Positions 33,595-41,374 of a DNA stretch of 64,000 bases are shown here, piece after piece. How positions within the stretch are numbered: position 1 is the stretch's first letter; each line of letters begins with the position of its first letter. Origin of the DNA: Candidatus Eiseniibacteriota bacterium (GTDB lineage Bacteria; Eisenbacteria; RBG-16-71-46; CAIMUX01); contig JACKCR010000002.1 of assembly GCA_020633975.1 (NCBI GenBank), positions 248,001 through 312,000 of the forward strand. Reading direction: 5' to 3'. Below the pieces are notes generated by a model that was not told where the DNA came from, searched no databases, and saw only the letters and a program-made list of their open reading frames with translations. The translations under genes were made by a program, and so were the position numbers.

Positions 33595-34856
33595 CACGCA
33601 CGATTCTCTTCTCCGCTCTCACGCTCCTCGCGACCTTGCTCGTCGCGAGCGGTGCGTCCGCGAAGCTCCTCGTCCCGATGGACCTCGAGCAGACGGATCA
33701 TCTTCGCGCCTACGGTGTCGCTTACCGCTCGCTCGAGCGGGGTGAGAACGTCGAGTGGCTTCTCAACTACCGCGGTGGCGCCTTCCTTCTCGAAGACTCC
33801 CGCGCGAACGAGCGGGAGTGTCTCCTCGCGGGCGTGACGTTCGCCCGGAAGGGGAGCGGCGAGATTGGACAGATCTACGACACCGTCGAGGCGAACAACA
33901 TGGAGGTCGTCCTTCTGGAGAAGGCGCCCCGGATCTGCGTCTACACGCCGCCGAACAAGCAGCCGTGGGACGACGCGGTGACCCTAGCCCTCACCTATGC
34001 CGACATTCCGTTCGACAAGGTGTGGGACGACCAGGTGCTTGCGGGGAAGCTGCTCCAGTATGACTGGGTCCACCTCCACCACGAGGACTTCACAGGGCAG
34101 TATGGGAAGTTCTGGGCCAGCTACGCCTCGGCTCCCTGGTACGTCGAGCAGCAGCGGCAGTTCGAGGCGGCAGCCCACGCAGCCGGCTTCGCAACGGTGT
34201 GGGAGCACAAGCAGGCGGTCGTGCGGCGGATCCGCGAGTATGTCGCTCAGGGCGGGTTCCTCTTCGCGATGTGCTCCGCCACGGACACGTTCGACATCTG
34301 CCTCGCCGCCCAAGGCGTCGACATCGTCGATGTCCCCTACGACGGGGATGGGCCGGACCCGGGAGCGCAGTCTCGCCTCGCGTACGACAACTGCTTCGTC
34401 TTCCATGACTTTCAGCTCGAGATGCACCCGTCCGTCTACGAGTTCTCGAACATCGACATGACCGAAGCGGCGATCCGGCGGGGCCAGCGAGCGGACTTCT
34501 TCACCCTGTTCGACTTCTCCGCCAAGGAGGATCCGGTCCCGACCATGCTCACCCAGTGTCACGTCAACGTGATCCCGGGCTTCATGGGGCAGACGACCTC
34601 GTTCCGGAAGAGCCTCCTCAAGAAGTCGACGATCGTCCTGGCCGAGACCGAGGGGGCGGGCGAGGTGAAGTATCTCCACGGGAACTATGGCCAAGGGACC
34701 TTCACCTTCTATGGCGGGCACGATCCCGAGGACTACCAGCATCGGGTCGGGGATCCCCCGACCGATCTCCGTCTCCACAAGAATTCGCCAGGGTACCGGT
34801 TGATTCTCAACAACATTCTCTTCCCTGCTGCCGAAAAGAAGGAAAGGAAGACCTGA
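33582..34856 (+). CDS. Exported protein of the family often labelled 'asparagine synthetase B' (function unknown)
   Basis: This 424-aa protein has an N-terminal signal (ILFSALTLLATLLVASGASA). From memory the mature sequence closely follows a conserved Bacteroidota family: KLLVPMDLEQTDHLRAYGVAYRSLERGENVEWLLNYRGGAFL, QPWDDAVTLALTYADIPFDKVWDD, YDWVHLHHEDFTGQYGKFWASY, FAMCSATDTFDICLAAQGVDI and FYGGHDPEDYQHRVGDPPTDL. Databases commonly call such proteins 'asparagine synthetase B'. But there is no N-terminal catalytic Cys2 and no ATP-pyrophosphatase SGGxDS motif, and the protein is exported, so that name is almost certainly wrong. The fold is probably amidotransferase/ThuA-like, related to the DUF4159 gene upstream. 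The conserved His, Asp and Cys residues suggest an enzyme or metal site. Confidence 0.8.
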   Translation: MARLTRTILFSALTLLATLLVASGASAKLLVPMDLEQTDHLRAYGVAYRSLERGENVEWLLNYRGGAFLLEDSRANERECLLAGVTFARKGSGEIGQIYDTVEANNMEVVLLEKAPRICVYTPPNKQPWDDAVTLALTYADIPFDKVWDDQVLAGKLLQYDWVHLHHEDFTGQYGKFWASYASAPWYVEQQRQFEAAAHAAGFATVWEHKQAVVRRIREYVAQGGFLFAMCSATDTFDICLAAQGVDIVDVPYDGDGPDPGAQSRLAYDNCFVFHDFQLEMHPSVYEFSNIDMTEAAIRRGQRADFFTLFDFSAKEDPVPTMLTQCHVNVIPGFMGQTTSFRKSLLKKSTIVLAETEGAGEVKYLHGNYGQGTFTFYGGHDPEDYQHRVGDPPTDLRLHKNSPGYRLILNNILFPAAEKKERKT

Positions 34857-34879
34857 GATCCGGTGCCCTGGGAAATGTC

Positions 34880-34910
34880 TTGACTCCGGCGTGGGCGATT
34901 CGCAGATAGT
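34880..34910 (+). promoter_or_regulatory. Possible sigma-70-type promoter for the zinc-ribbon gene
   Basis: TTGACT (34880-34885) and GATAGT (34905-34910) are separated by 19 bases. The -35 is good; the -10 and spacing are mediocre. It would start transcription about 120 nt before the small zinc-ribbon gene. Confidence 0.35.
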
Positions 34911-35034
34911 TCGCAGGTGGGGCGAGGAGCCCGGTATCTGCGACCTCCGCCGACGAGCGGGGCTGCGTCCGGGTCACGGGAGGATTGTTGGGAGCAGCTC
35001 TCCGGCAAAGGGGAGCTCGTGAGGGGAGGCGACC

Positions 35035-35226
35035 ATGGATGTACCGCGCGCCCAATGTATGAAATGCCGCGAAGGGGTGCTCTTGCCGCTGTCCGACTAC
35101 GGACGCGACGGGGCTCCGATCCAGTTCAAGGCTTGGGCTTGTAGCAACCCGAATTGCGGATTCAATATCCGGATCGACAACGGGGAAATCAGCTACGGCC
35201 GCGCCATCAGCCAGTCCACGAAGTGA
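35035..35226 (+). CDS. Small zinc-ribbon protein, 63 aa
   Basis: This tiny soluble protein carries two cysteine knuckles: C8-M-K-C11 and C36-S-N-P-N-C41. They are separated by a beta-rich segment (GVLLPLSDYGRDGAPIQFKAWAC), the layout of a zinc ribbon. GGGGAGG lies seven bases before the ATG, so it is well translated despite its size. Proteins like this are usually of unknown function and may bind nucleic acids or partner enzymes. It stands alone between the AsnB-like gene and the HAD gene. Confidence 0.78.
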   Translation: MDVPRAQCMKCREGVLLPLSDYGRDGAPIQFKAWACSNPNCGFNIRIDNGEISYGRAISQSTK

Positions 35227-35418
35227 TGCGGCTACCGGCTTCTTGGGTCCGCTCCTCTCGTTAGGGAGGGGGGCGGGCTTCGTCGTGCCGTCTCCCCAAA
35301 CGGGTCCAATTCTGGCAGCATCCCCGGGGAGTGTCGACGCCACGGCGCTCCGAGCGGTTCCCGATCTTCGAGACCGCTTGCGCCCGAACGGCCAGGACAG
35401 GGGGGCACCGAGACCGTC

Positions 35419-36111
35419 ATGATCCGAGCGCTCATCTTCGACCTCGACAACACGCTCACCGACTTCATGAAAATGAAGGAGGCCGCGGTGGTGGCCGGGG
35501 TGGAGGCGATGGTGGACATGGGGCTGCCGCTCACGGCGGAGGAAGCCCGGCGACGCGTCTTCGAGATCTACGACCGGGAGGGGATCGAGTACCAGCAGGT
35601 GTTCGACCAGCTCCTCTCGGACCTCTACGGTGAGGTACGTCCTGACGTGCTCGCGGCCGGCATCGTCGGCTACCGGAGGGCGCGGGAGAGCGTGCTCGTC
35701 CTCTACCCCCACGTCCGGATGACTCTTCTCGAGCTGCTTCGGAGGGGGCTCCAGCTCGCGGTTCTCTCCGACGCTCCTTCACTGCCGGCCTGGCAGCGGC
35801 TCCATCAGCTCGCGCTCGAGCACGTCTTCCGTCCCGTCATCACCTTCGATGACACGGGGGAGCGGAAGCCCAGTCCGAAGCCGTTCCTGAAGGCTCTCGA
35901 GATGCTGGGCCGGTCCCCGGAGGAAGTCCTGATGATCGGCGACTGGCCCGAGCGTGACATGATCGGAGCCAGTGGAGTGGGGATCCGTACCGTGTTCGCT
36001 CGGTACGGGGACACCTTCGGCACGACCGACTCCGGAGCCGATTTCGAGATCGACGACATCCAGCAGATCCTCGGGATCGTCGACCGGCTGAACGCCGTGG
36101 AGAAGGACTGA
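35419..36111 (+). CDS. HAD-superfamily hydrolase (phosphatase)
   Basis: This 230-aa protein has all four HAD motifs. Motif I is FDLDNTLTD with nucleophile and acid/base aspartates, motif II VLSDAP, motif III the lysine in GERKPSPKPF, and motif IV IGDWPERDMIGA. The helical cap inserted after motif I (about residues 16-95) makes it subclass I, like YjjG-type 5'-nucleotidases and phosphoglycolate phosphatases. Motif IV has W-P-E in place of the commoner S/N-x-x-N-D. The substrate cannot be told from sequence. It lies 28 nt upstream of the NAD(P)H-hydrate repair gene and may be co-transcribed with it. Confidence 0.88.
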   Translation: MIRALIFDLDNTLTDFMKMKEAAVVAGVEAMVDMGLPLTAEEARRRVFEIYDREGIEYQQVFDQLLSDLYGEVRPDVLAAGIVGYRRARESVLVLYPHVRMTLLELLRRGLQLAVLSDAPSLPAWQRLHQLALEHVFRPVITFDDTGERKPSPKPFLKALEMLGRSPEEVLMIGDWPERDMIGASGVGIRTVFARYGDTFGTTDSGADFEIDDIQQILGIVDRLNAVEKD

Positions 36112-36139
36112 CTCCTTCCGCGGTGCGTGAGGTGATGCC

Positions 36140-37867
36140 ATGAAGCTCGTCTCGCAGAGTCAGATGCGAGAGATGGACCGGCGGACGATCGAGGGGGGCC
36201 GGCCTGGACTCGACCTCATGGAGGTGGCGGGTCGCGGCATCTGCCGATCCCTCCTCGCCCGGGTCTTCGGGGCCCCCGTCCCGGCGCCGGCCCTCGCCCC
36301 GGGCCTGGTGCCGGCCCCAGCCCCCGTCCCAGTCCCCGCCCGGGGCCAGGCCCCAGGCCCCTGTCGATCTGGCCGAACCTCGCGCCGGCTGGACGCGGAG
36401 CTGCCCGTCTGGATCCTCTGCGGCAAGGGAAACAACGGTGGGGATGGTCTCGTCTTGGCGAGGCTCATGCGCGAGCGGGGGCTCTGGCCACGAGTCCTCC
36501 TCGCCTGCGCACCTGAAGAGCTCACCGGCGATGCCGCGGCCCAGTTGCCCCTGGCCCACGCGAGCGGGGTCCTGATCGAGCGCCCCGGAGCTCGCGAATG
36601 GACGGCGTTCTCGAGGCTCGGTCCGGACGCGGTGGTCGTGGATGCCCTCCTCGGCACGGGACTGACGGGGCCCCCGCGTGGCGCCCTCGCTGAGTGGACC
36701 CAGCGGATCGGGGAGAGCCGCGCCCGGATCCTCGCCATCGACATCCCGTCGGGGCTCTCCGGCGACGACTCGTCCGTGCCGTGGGAGGTACCCGTCCGTG
36801 CGGACTGGACCGTGACCATGGGGCTGCCGAAGCGGAGCTTTCCGTTCTCACCGATGCGCGAGCGGACCGGTCCGGTCGACATGGTCGACCTGAGCTTCTC
36901 GGAGGACGTGATCCAGTCGGTGGGTTGGGACGCAGAGATCCCCGAACCGTGCGACCTCGCGGAGTGGTTGCCCGGGCCAGGGAGCCGCGCTCACAAGGGG
37001 CGATGGGGACGGCTCGTGGTCGTCGGAGGATCGCCCGGCCTCTCCGGAGCGCCGATCCTCGCGTCTCGTGCCGCCCTTCGCGTCGGGGCGGGACTCGTTC
37101 GCACCTGTCTTCCGCGCGGTCTCACCGGTGTCTTCGATGGCGCGCTTCTCGAGGCGATGTCCGAGGCGCTCCCGGAGGGCGAGGACGGCCAGCTCCTCGC
37201 GCGCGGGGCGGAGGATGTGGTGTCACGGTACGGGACCTGGGATGCGCTCGTTCTCGGCCCGGGGCTCGGTCGCTATCCGGAGACGGAGCGGTTCGTGATG
37301 AAACTGCTCGGGAGCTGGCGTGGCCCGCTGCTCCTGGACGCGGACGCGCTCTTCGCGCTCGCGGAGTGGGGGGCAGACTCGTGGGTTCCGCGGGCCCGAG
37401 ACGTCCGTGCGGGCGGGGAACCGGGCGGGCTCGTGCTCACGCCCCACTACGGAGAGATGGCCCGGCTCACGGGACGACCGACCGAAGAGTGGAGCGGTGA
37501 TCCGATCGGGACGGCGAAGGCCTGGGCGGAGCGCTGGGGCGTGACCTTGGTGCTGAAAGGCGCGCCGACCGTGACCGCGGCTCCGGATGGACGCGCCTGG
37601 GTGAATCCGAGCGGGCACTACGGTCTCGGCACCGGTGGATCCGGAGACGTGCTCTCCGGCGTGATCGGCGCTCTGCTCGCCCAGGGAATGGACGGGCCCC
37701 GTGCCGCGGTCCTCGGGTGCTACCTGCACGGCCGAGCGGCGGAGTTGGGTTCTCGTGGCGCGAAGCGGTCGCTTCTCCCGACGGACGTGATCGAGACGCT
37801 GCCCGAGGCGGTCGCGTCGGCGGAGTCCGCCGAGCTTCCCGAAGGATGGCGTTGGCGCTGGGTCTGA
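36140..37867 (+). CDS. nnr: Bifunctional NAD(P)H-hydrate epimerase / ADP-dependent NAD(P)H-hydrate dehydratase
   Basis: This 575-aa enzyme repairs NADHX and NADPHX. The N-terminal epimerase (about 1-245) has MKLVSQSQMREMDRRTIE and the dinucleotide motif LCGKGNNGGDGLVLAR. The C-terminal ribokinase-like dehydratase (about 265-565) has KGRWGRLVVVGGSPGLSGAPILASRAALRVGAGLV, LVLGPGLGRYPETE, LLDADALFALAE, VLTPHYGEMARL and GTGGSGDVLSGVIGALLAQG. Oddly, residues about 44-74 are an almost pure Pro-Ala-Val-Gly tract (VPAPALAPGLVPAPAPVPVP…), inserted between the first helix and first strand of the epimerase. It sits in a low-complexity DNA patch. The enzyme may still fold with this as an external loop. 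Confidence 0.92.
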   Translation: MKLVSQSQMREMDRRTIEGGRPGLDLMEVAGRGICRSLLARVFGAPVPAPALAPGLVPAPAPVPVPARGQAPGPCRSGRTSRRLDAELPVWILCGKGNNGGDGLVLARLMRERGLWPRVLLACAPEELTGDAAAQLPLAHASGVLIERPGAREWTAFSRLGPDAVVVDALLGTGLTGPPRGALAEWTQRIGESRARILAIDIPSGLSGDDSSVPWEVPVRADWTVTMGLPKRSFPFSPMRERTGPVDMVDLSFSEDVIQSVGWDAEIPEPCDLAEWLPGPGSRAHKGRWGRLVVVGGSPGLSGAPILASRAALRVGAGLVRTCLPRGLTGVFDGALLEAMSEALPEGEDGQLLARGAEDVVSRYGTWDALVLGPGLGRYPETERFVMKLLGSWRGPLLLDADALFALAEWGADSWVPRARDVRAGGEPGGLVLTPHYGEMARLTGRPTEEWSGDPIGTAKAWAERWGVTLVLKGAPTVTAAPDGRAWVNPSGHYGLGTGGSGDVLSGVIGALLAQGMDGPRAAVLGCYLHGRAAELGSRGAKRSLLPTDVIETLPEAVASAESAELPEGWRWRWV

Positions 37868-38014
37868 AAGCGACGGGGCGGCTGCCGGGCGGCTCGTGGC
37901 GGCGTCTCTTGAGCTGCTCGCTTCGAGTAGCGCTGCGGGTTTCGAGGGTCGGGGGCGTAGTTCGCCGAAACCGGTCTGGACCCGGACGGAGACGCTACGT
38001 ACTCTTGCCGTCCG

Positions 38015-38863
38015 ATGGCCTACCGAAGCAGTTCGCAGCGCCACGCGCCACCTAGTCCCACGCAGATCGACCTCTTCCTCGAGGTCGGGCGACGTCTCGA
38101 CGCCAAGGGCTGGGTCGCGGCCAACGACGGCAATCTCAGCGTTCGCGAGTCCGACGGCACCTTCCTCGTCAGTGCGAGCGGCGCTCCCAAGGGCTACCTC
38201 CGTCGCGACCAGATCCTGCGGGTCGACTCGGAAGGGAAGGTGCTTTCGGGAGAGGGCCGCCCGAGTTCGGAGCTCGGTCTCCATCTGACGATCTATCGCG
38301 AGCGCCCCGATGTATCCGCCGTCGTGCATGCACACCCGCCGGTCTCGACCGCCTACGCCGTCGCGCGCGAGCCGCTGGACGCGTGCGTTCTCCCGGAACT
38401 CGTGCTGACTCTTGGGCGGATTCCGATCGCGCCCTATGCGACCCCGGGGACTCCGGAGCTCGGCGCGAGCATCGTCGACGCGATCCGGACACACGATGCT
38501 GTGCTCCTCGCGAACCACGGAGCCGTGACGGCGGGGAAAGATCTCGAATCTGCGTACTTCACCATGGAACGGGTCGAACACGGCGCCCGCATCCTGCTCT
38601 ACGCGCACTTGCTCGGGCGGGTGACGCCGCTCGGGACGAGCGAGGTGGAACGCCTTCTCGCCACGAGCGGACCGCGCGCCGGAGGCCCGATACCGTGCGT
38701 GCCGGCGGACACGGCCGTTGGTTCAGACGCTCACCGACATCGGGAAACGGGTGACGAGGTGAGTGTGCCGGGTACTCCCCGTGTTCCGGCGTCACTCGAG
38801 GGCGCGGATGCCATGGATCTCGCGCGGGTGATTCGAGAAGTGCTCGCGGAGCGGCTCGAGTGA
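38015..38863 (+). CDS. Class II aldolase (fuculose/rhamnulose-1-phosphate aldolase-like) with C-terminal helical tail
   Basis: This 282-aa protein has a class II aldolase/adducin domain over about residues 18-215: GWVAANDGNLSVR, FLVSASGAPKGYL, SSELGLHLTIYRERPDVSAVVHAHPP (zinc His pair), APYATPGTPELG and VLLANHGAVTAGKDLESAYFTMERVEH (third zinc His). Such enzymes cleave fuculose- or rhamnulose-1-phosphate to dihydroxyacetone phosphate and lactaldehyde. The C-terminus has a linker of about 45 residues rich in Pro, Gly and Asp. It ends in an amphipathic helix, AMDLARVIREVLAERLE, much like encapsulation peptides of bacterial-microcompartment enzymes. No clear ribosome-binding site precedes the ATG. 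No other sugar-catabolic gene is adjacent. Confidence 0.85.
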   Translation: MAYRSSSQRHAPPSPTQIDLFLEVGRRLDAKGWVAANDGNLSVRESDGTFLVSASGAPKGYLRRDQILRVDSEGKVLSGEGRPSSELGLHLTIYRERPDVSAVVHAHPPVSTAYAVAREPLDACVLPELVLTLGRIPIAPYATPGTPELGASIVDAIRTHDAVLLANHGAVTAGKDLESAYFTMERVEHGARILLYAHLLGRVTPLGTSEVERLLATSGPRAGGPIPCVPADTAVGSDAHRHRETGDEVSVPGTPRVPASLEGADAMDLARVIREVLAERLE

Positions 38864-38909
38864 AGGGGAAAGGAGGGTCTCGCCAGACTTGGAGACGCAC
38901 GACCCGAGA

Positions 38910-38943
38910 TTCGGTAACTTCGGTAAGAGGTACCCCTTATAGA
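38910..38943 (+). promoter_or_regulatory. Tandem TTCGGTAA operators upstream of a -10-like TATAGA
   Basis: TTCGGTAA occurs twice with a 9-bp period (38910-38917, 38919-38926), twelve bases before TATAGA (38938-38943). The repeats cover the place of a -35 box, the usual site for an activator of a promoter without a good -35. It lies about 100 nt upstream of the hemerythrin-korAB-Rnf genes and is a plausible main promoter for them. Confidence 0.4.
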
Positions 38944-39044
38944 CGTTGTCACGATCGATGACGACACTTCCCGGGAGCAGTTAATCCAACTCGCATAGCC
39001 GCAGGGGAGAGGGCTGCAGGGATCTGTGGCGGCAGGAGGGGCCG

Positions 39045-39476
39045 ATGGAGCAACGTGACTCGGGCGCGCCGTTCCAAGATGTCATGGACGACCATCGCGG
39101 ACTGCTCGAGCGGCTCGCGGCGATCGAAGCGGAATCGGAGCCGGAGCGGATCCACGAAGAGATCCGCCTGCTGATTCCGGTCCTCGAGATGCATTTCGAA
39201 AGGGAGGAACGTCCCGGAGGGATGTTCACCAGAGTGGAGACACAAGATCCCAGGCAGAGTGGCGAGATCCGCGCCCTCCGGGATGAGCACGTCGCCCTCA
39301 TCGACACCGCGGTGTCGCTGATCGAGCGGGCTGCGTTGACTTCGCAGCAACGTCTCCCGTCTCACGACCTCGTTTCCGACGTCCACAAGTTCACCACCCA
39401 CCTCAGGCGTCACGAAGCGCGCGAGAACGCGCTCCTGACCGACGCGCACTATCACGAAGAAGGAGGAGGCGATTGA
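39045..39476 (+). CDS. Hemerythrin-like (HHE) di-iron protein
   Basis: This 143-aa four-helix bundle has the hemerythrin ligand pattern: His17 (DDHRGL), His50 and Glu54 (EMHFEREE), His82 (RDEHVAL), His119 (TTHL) and Glu124 (RRHEARE). Hemerythrin-like proteins bind O2 or sense/scavenge O2, NO or peroxide at a non-heme di-iron centre. GGAGG lies eight bases before the ATG. The stop codon overlaps the TTG start of korA (TTGA), so the two are translationally coupled. This suggests the protein protects or regulates the oxygen-sensitive iron-sulfur enzymes that follow. Confidence 0.87.
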   Translation: MEQRDSGAPFQDVMDDHRGLLERLAAIEAESEPERIHEEIRLLIPVLEMHFEREERPGGMFTRVETQDPRQSGEIRALRDEHVALIDTAVSLIERAALTSQQRLPSHDLVSDVHKFTTHLRRHEARENALLTDAHYHEEGGGD

Positions 39477-41371
39477 GTACGCACGTCGCCGAAGCCGCGG
39501 GGACGGGATCCGGTTCGCGGACCACGGTTCCCCAACACATCATCGAAATCGTCAGCGATTCCGGTGAAGGTGCCCAGAAGGCCGGACAGGCCTTCGGCGC
39601 TGTTTGCGCCAAGTCGGGTCGTGGAGTCTGGACGGTGGAGATCATTCCGGCGGAGATCAAGCCGCCGGCGCGTTCCCAGGCCGGCGCCAGCGGTATCCGG
39701 ATCCGCGTCGGCTCCCGTACCGTGACGAACATGGGCGACGAGGCCGACCTCGTCGTCGCGTTCAACGAGCAGGTGCTCTACGGTCGGATCACGCAGCATG
39801 CGTTCCGGAAGGGTACGAACATCCTCCTCGAGAACCGCTGGGCCACGGACGACTCGCCGGAGATTCGCGAGCTCTACGCGAACGCTCTGCAGGAGTTCCG
39901 CGAGAAGGGGTTCGTCGTTCATGAACTCCCGCTCGAGCAGGAATGCCTCAAGCACACCTCGAACCCCCGGGTCGGGAAGAACATGTTCGTCCTCGGGATG
40001 CTCTGCAGCATCTACGGCTTCGAGGTCGAGCGTGCGCTCGAAGAGGCTGCGTTCCTCTTCCGGAAGAAGGGCGAGAAGGTCGTCGCGCTGAACCACGAGC
40101 TCATCCGCGCCGGCTACGCGTACGCGTCCGATCACATCCCGATCCAGTTCTTCGTCCCGGCGCGTCCCAACCCCGGGAAGTCGATCGTCGTGAACGGCAA
40201 CCAGGCGGTCGGACTCGGAATCATGGCGGCCGGCATCGATGTCGTCGCGATGTATCCGATCACTCCCGCAACCTCCGTTTCGCACTATCTCGGCGAAGCG
40301 TTCCATCGCGTCGGTGGTCTTCTCCACCAAGCGGAGGACGAGATCGCTGCGATCGGCTTCGCGATCGGTGCCTCCTACGCGGGGAAGACGGCGTGCACGG
40401 TGACGTCAGGCCCTGGCCTCGCGCTCAAGACCGAGTTCCTCGGGCTCGCCGTGATGGGGGAGCTTCCGCTCGTCATCGTCGACGTGCAGCGCGGCGGACC
40501 GAGCACGGGACTTCCGACCAAGGTGGAGCAGGGTGACCTTCTCGCGTCGATCTGGGGACAGCCCGGTGACTCGCCCAAGGTCGTCATCGCTCCGGCCACG
40601 ATCGAAGAGTGCTTCCACTTCGTCATCACGGCGCGGAAGCTGGCCGAGGCGTTCCGTACGCCGGTCATCGTTCTGACAGACGCGAACCTCGCCACGGGCG
40701 TGCAGCCGATTCCGCGGCCGAACCCGCAGGAAGAGTGGCTCGCACCGCCGATCGACCAAGCTCCGTGGGACAAGAAGGTGCTCGCGTACGACTGGGACGT
40801 CGAGAGTGGCGCCTCGCCTCGTCCGATTCCGGGGCAGCCGGGCGGTGAGTACGTTCTCACCGGTCTCTCACACACGAAGGACGCGCACGTGGCCTACGAC
40901 CCGGACTCGAACCGGGTCGGCATGGAGATGCGGAGCCGGAAGCTCGCCGCACTCCAGAAGGCACTCAAGCCCCCGAAGGTGTTCGGAGACGAGTCCGGTG
41001 GCGATCTCCTCCTCGTCGGCTGGGGTTCGACCCAGGGAGCGATCGAGGAAGGCGTCGAGCGTGCTCGCGGCGAGGGCCAGAGCGTGTCGGCCGTCCACCT
41101 CCGGTTCATGTCTCCGCTCGAGCCTGGGCTCGAGGAGATCTTCCGGCGGTTCAAGAAGGTCGTGGCGATCGGAATCCACTACAGCGATCCCGAAGACTCC
41201 CCGATCGACAAGCCGAACCGCAGGAGATCGCAGCTCGCGATTCTCCTCCGCGATCAGACTCTGGTCGATGTCGACTCCTGGACGCGGGTCGAAGGCCAGC
41301 CTCTCTCGCCGGGAACCATTTACGACGCCATCCAAGACCATCTCGGCCGCCTCGCGCGGAAGGAGAGCTGA
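39473..41371 (+). CDS. korA: 2-oxoacid:ferredoxin oxidoreductase, fused gamma-alpha subunit
   Basis: This 632-aa protein has an N-terminal gamma domain that binds CoA (about 22-205; IVSDSGEGAQKAGQAFGAVCAKSGRGVWTVEIIPAEIKPPARSQAG). The alpha pyrimidine-binding domain follows (about 235-500; MYPITPATSVSHYLGEAFH, LLHQAEDEIAAIGFAIGASYAGKTACTVTSGPGLALKTEFLGLAV). A transketolase-C-like domain ends the protein. The order gamma-alpha is that of KorA of two-subunit 2-oxoglutarate:ferredoxin oxidoreductases. The enzyme decarboxylates a 2-oxoacid to acyl-CoA and reduces ferredoxin. The start is a TTG overlapping the hemerythrin stop, backed by AAGGAGGAGG. No delta (ferredoxin) subunit is encoded, so an external ferredoxin must accept electrons. 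Substrate preference (2-oxoglutarate versus pyruvate) is inferred from overall resemblance only. Confidence 0.92.
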   Translation: MSTHVAEAAGTGSGSRTTVPQHIIEIVSDSGEGAQKAGQAFGAVCAKSGRGVWTVEIIPAEIKPPARSQAGASGIRIRVGSRTVTNMGDEADLVVAFNEQVLYGRITQHAFRKGTNILLENRWATDDSPEIRELYANALQEFREKGFVVHELPLEQECLKHTSNPRVGKNMFVLGMLCSIYGFEVERALEEAAFLFRKKGEKVVALNHELIRAGYAYASDHIPIQFFVPARPNPGKSIVVNGNQAVGLGIMAAGIDVVAMYPITPATSVSHYLGEAFHRVGGLLHQAEDEIAAIGFAIGASYAGKTACTVTSGPGLALKTEFLGLAVMGELPLVIVDVQRGGPSTGLPTKVEQGDLLASIWGQPGDSPKVVIAPATIEECFHFVITARKLAEAFRTPVIVLTDANLATGVQPIPRPNPQEEWLAPPIDQAPWDKKVLAYDWDVESGASPRPIPGQPGGEYVLTGLSHTKDAHVAYDPDSNRVGMEMRSRKLAALQKALKPPKVFGDESGGDLLLVGWGSTQGAIEEGVERARGEGQSVSAVHLRFMSPLEPGLEEIFRRFKKVVAIGIHYSDPEDSPIDKPNRRRSQLAILLRDQTLVDVDSWTRVEGQPLSPGTIYDAIQDHLGRLARKES

Positions 41372-41374
41372 GCG

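Noticed and set aside
33582-34856. Asparagine synthetase B
   Set aside because: The name is common for this family, but the catalytic Cys2 and SGGxDS motifs are absent and the protein has a signal peptide.
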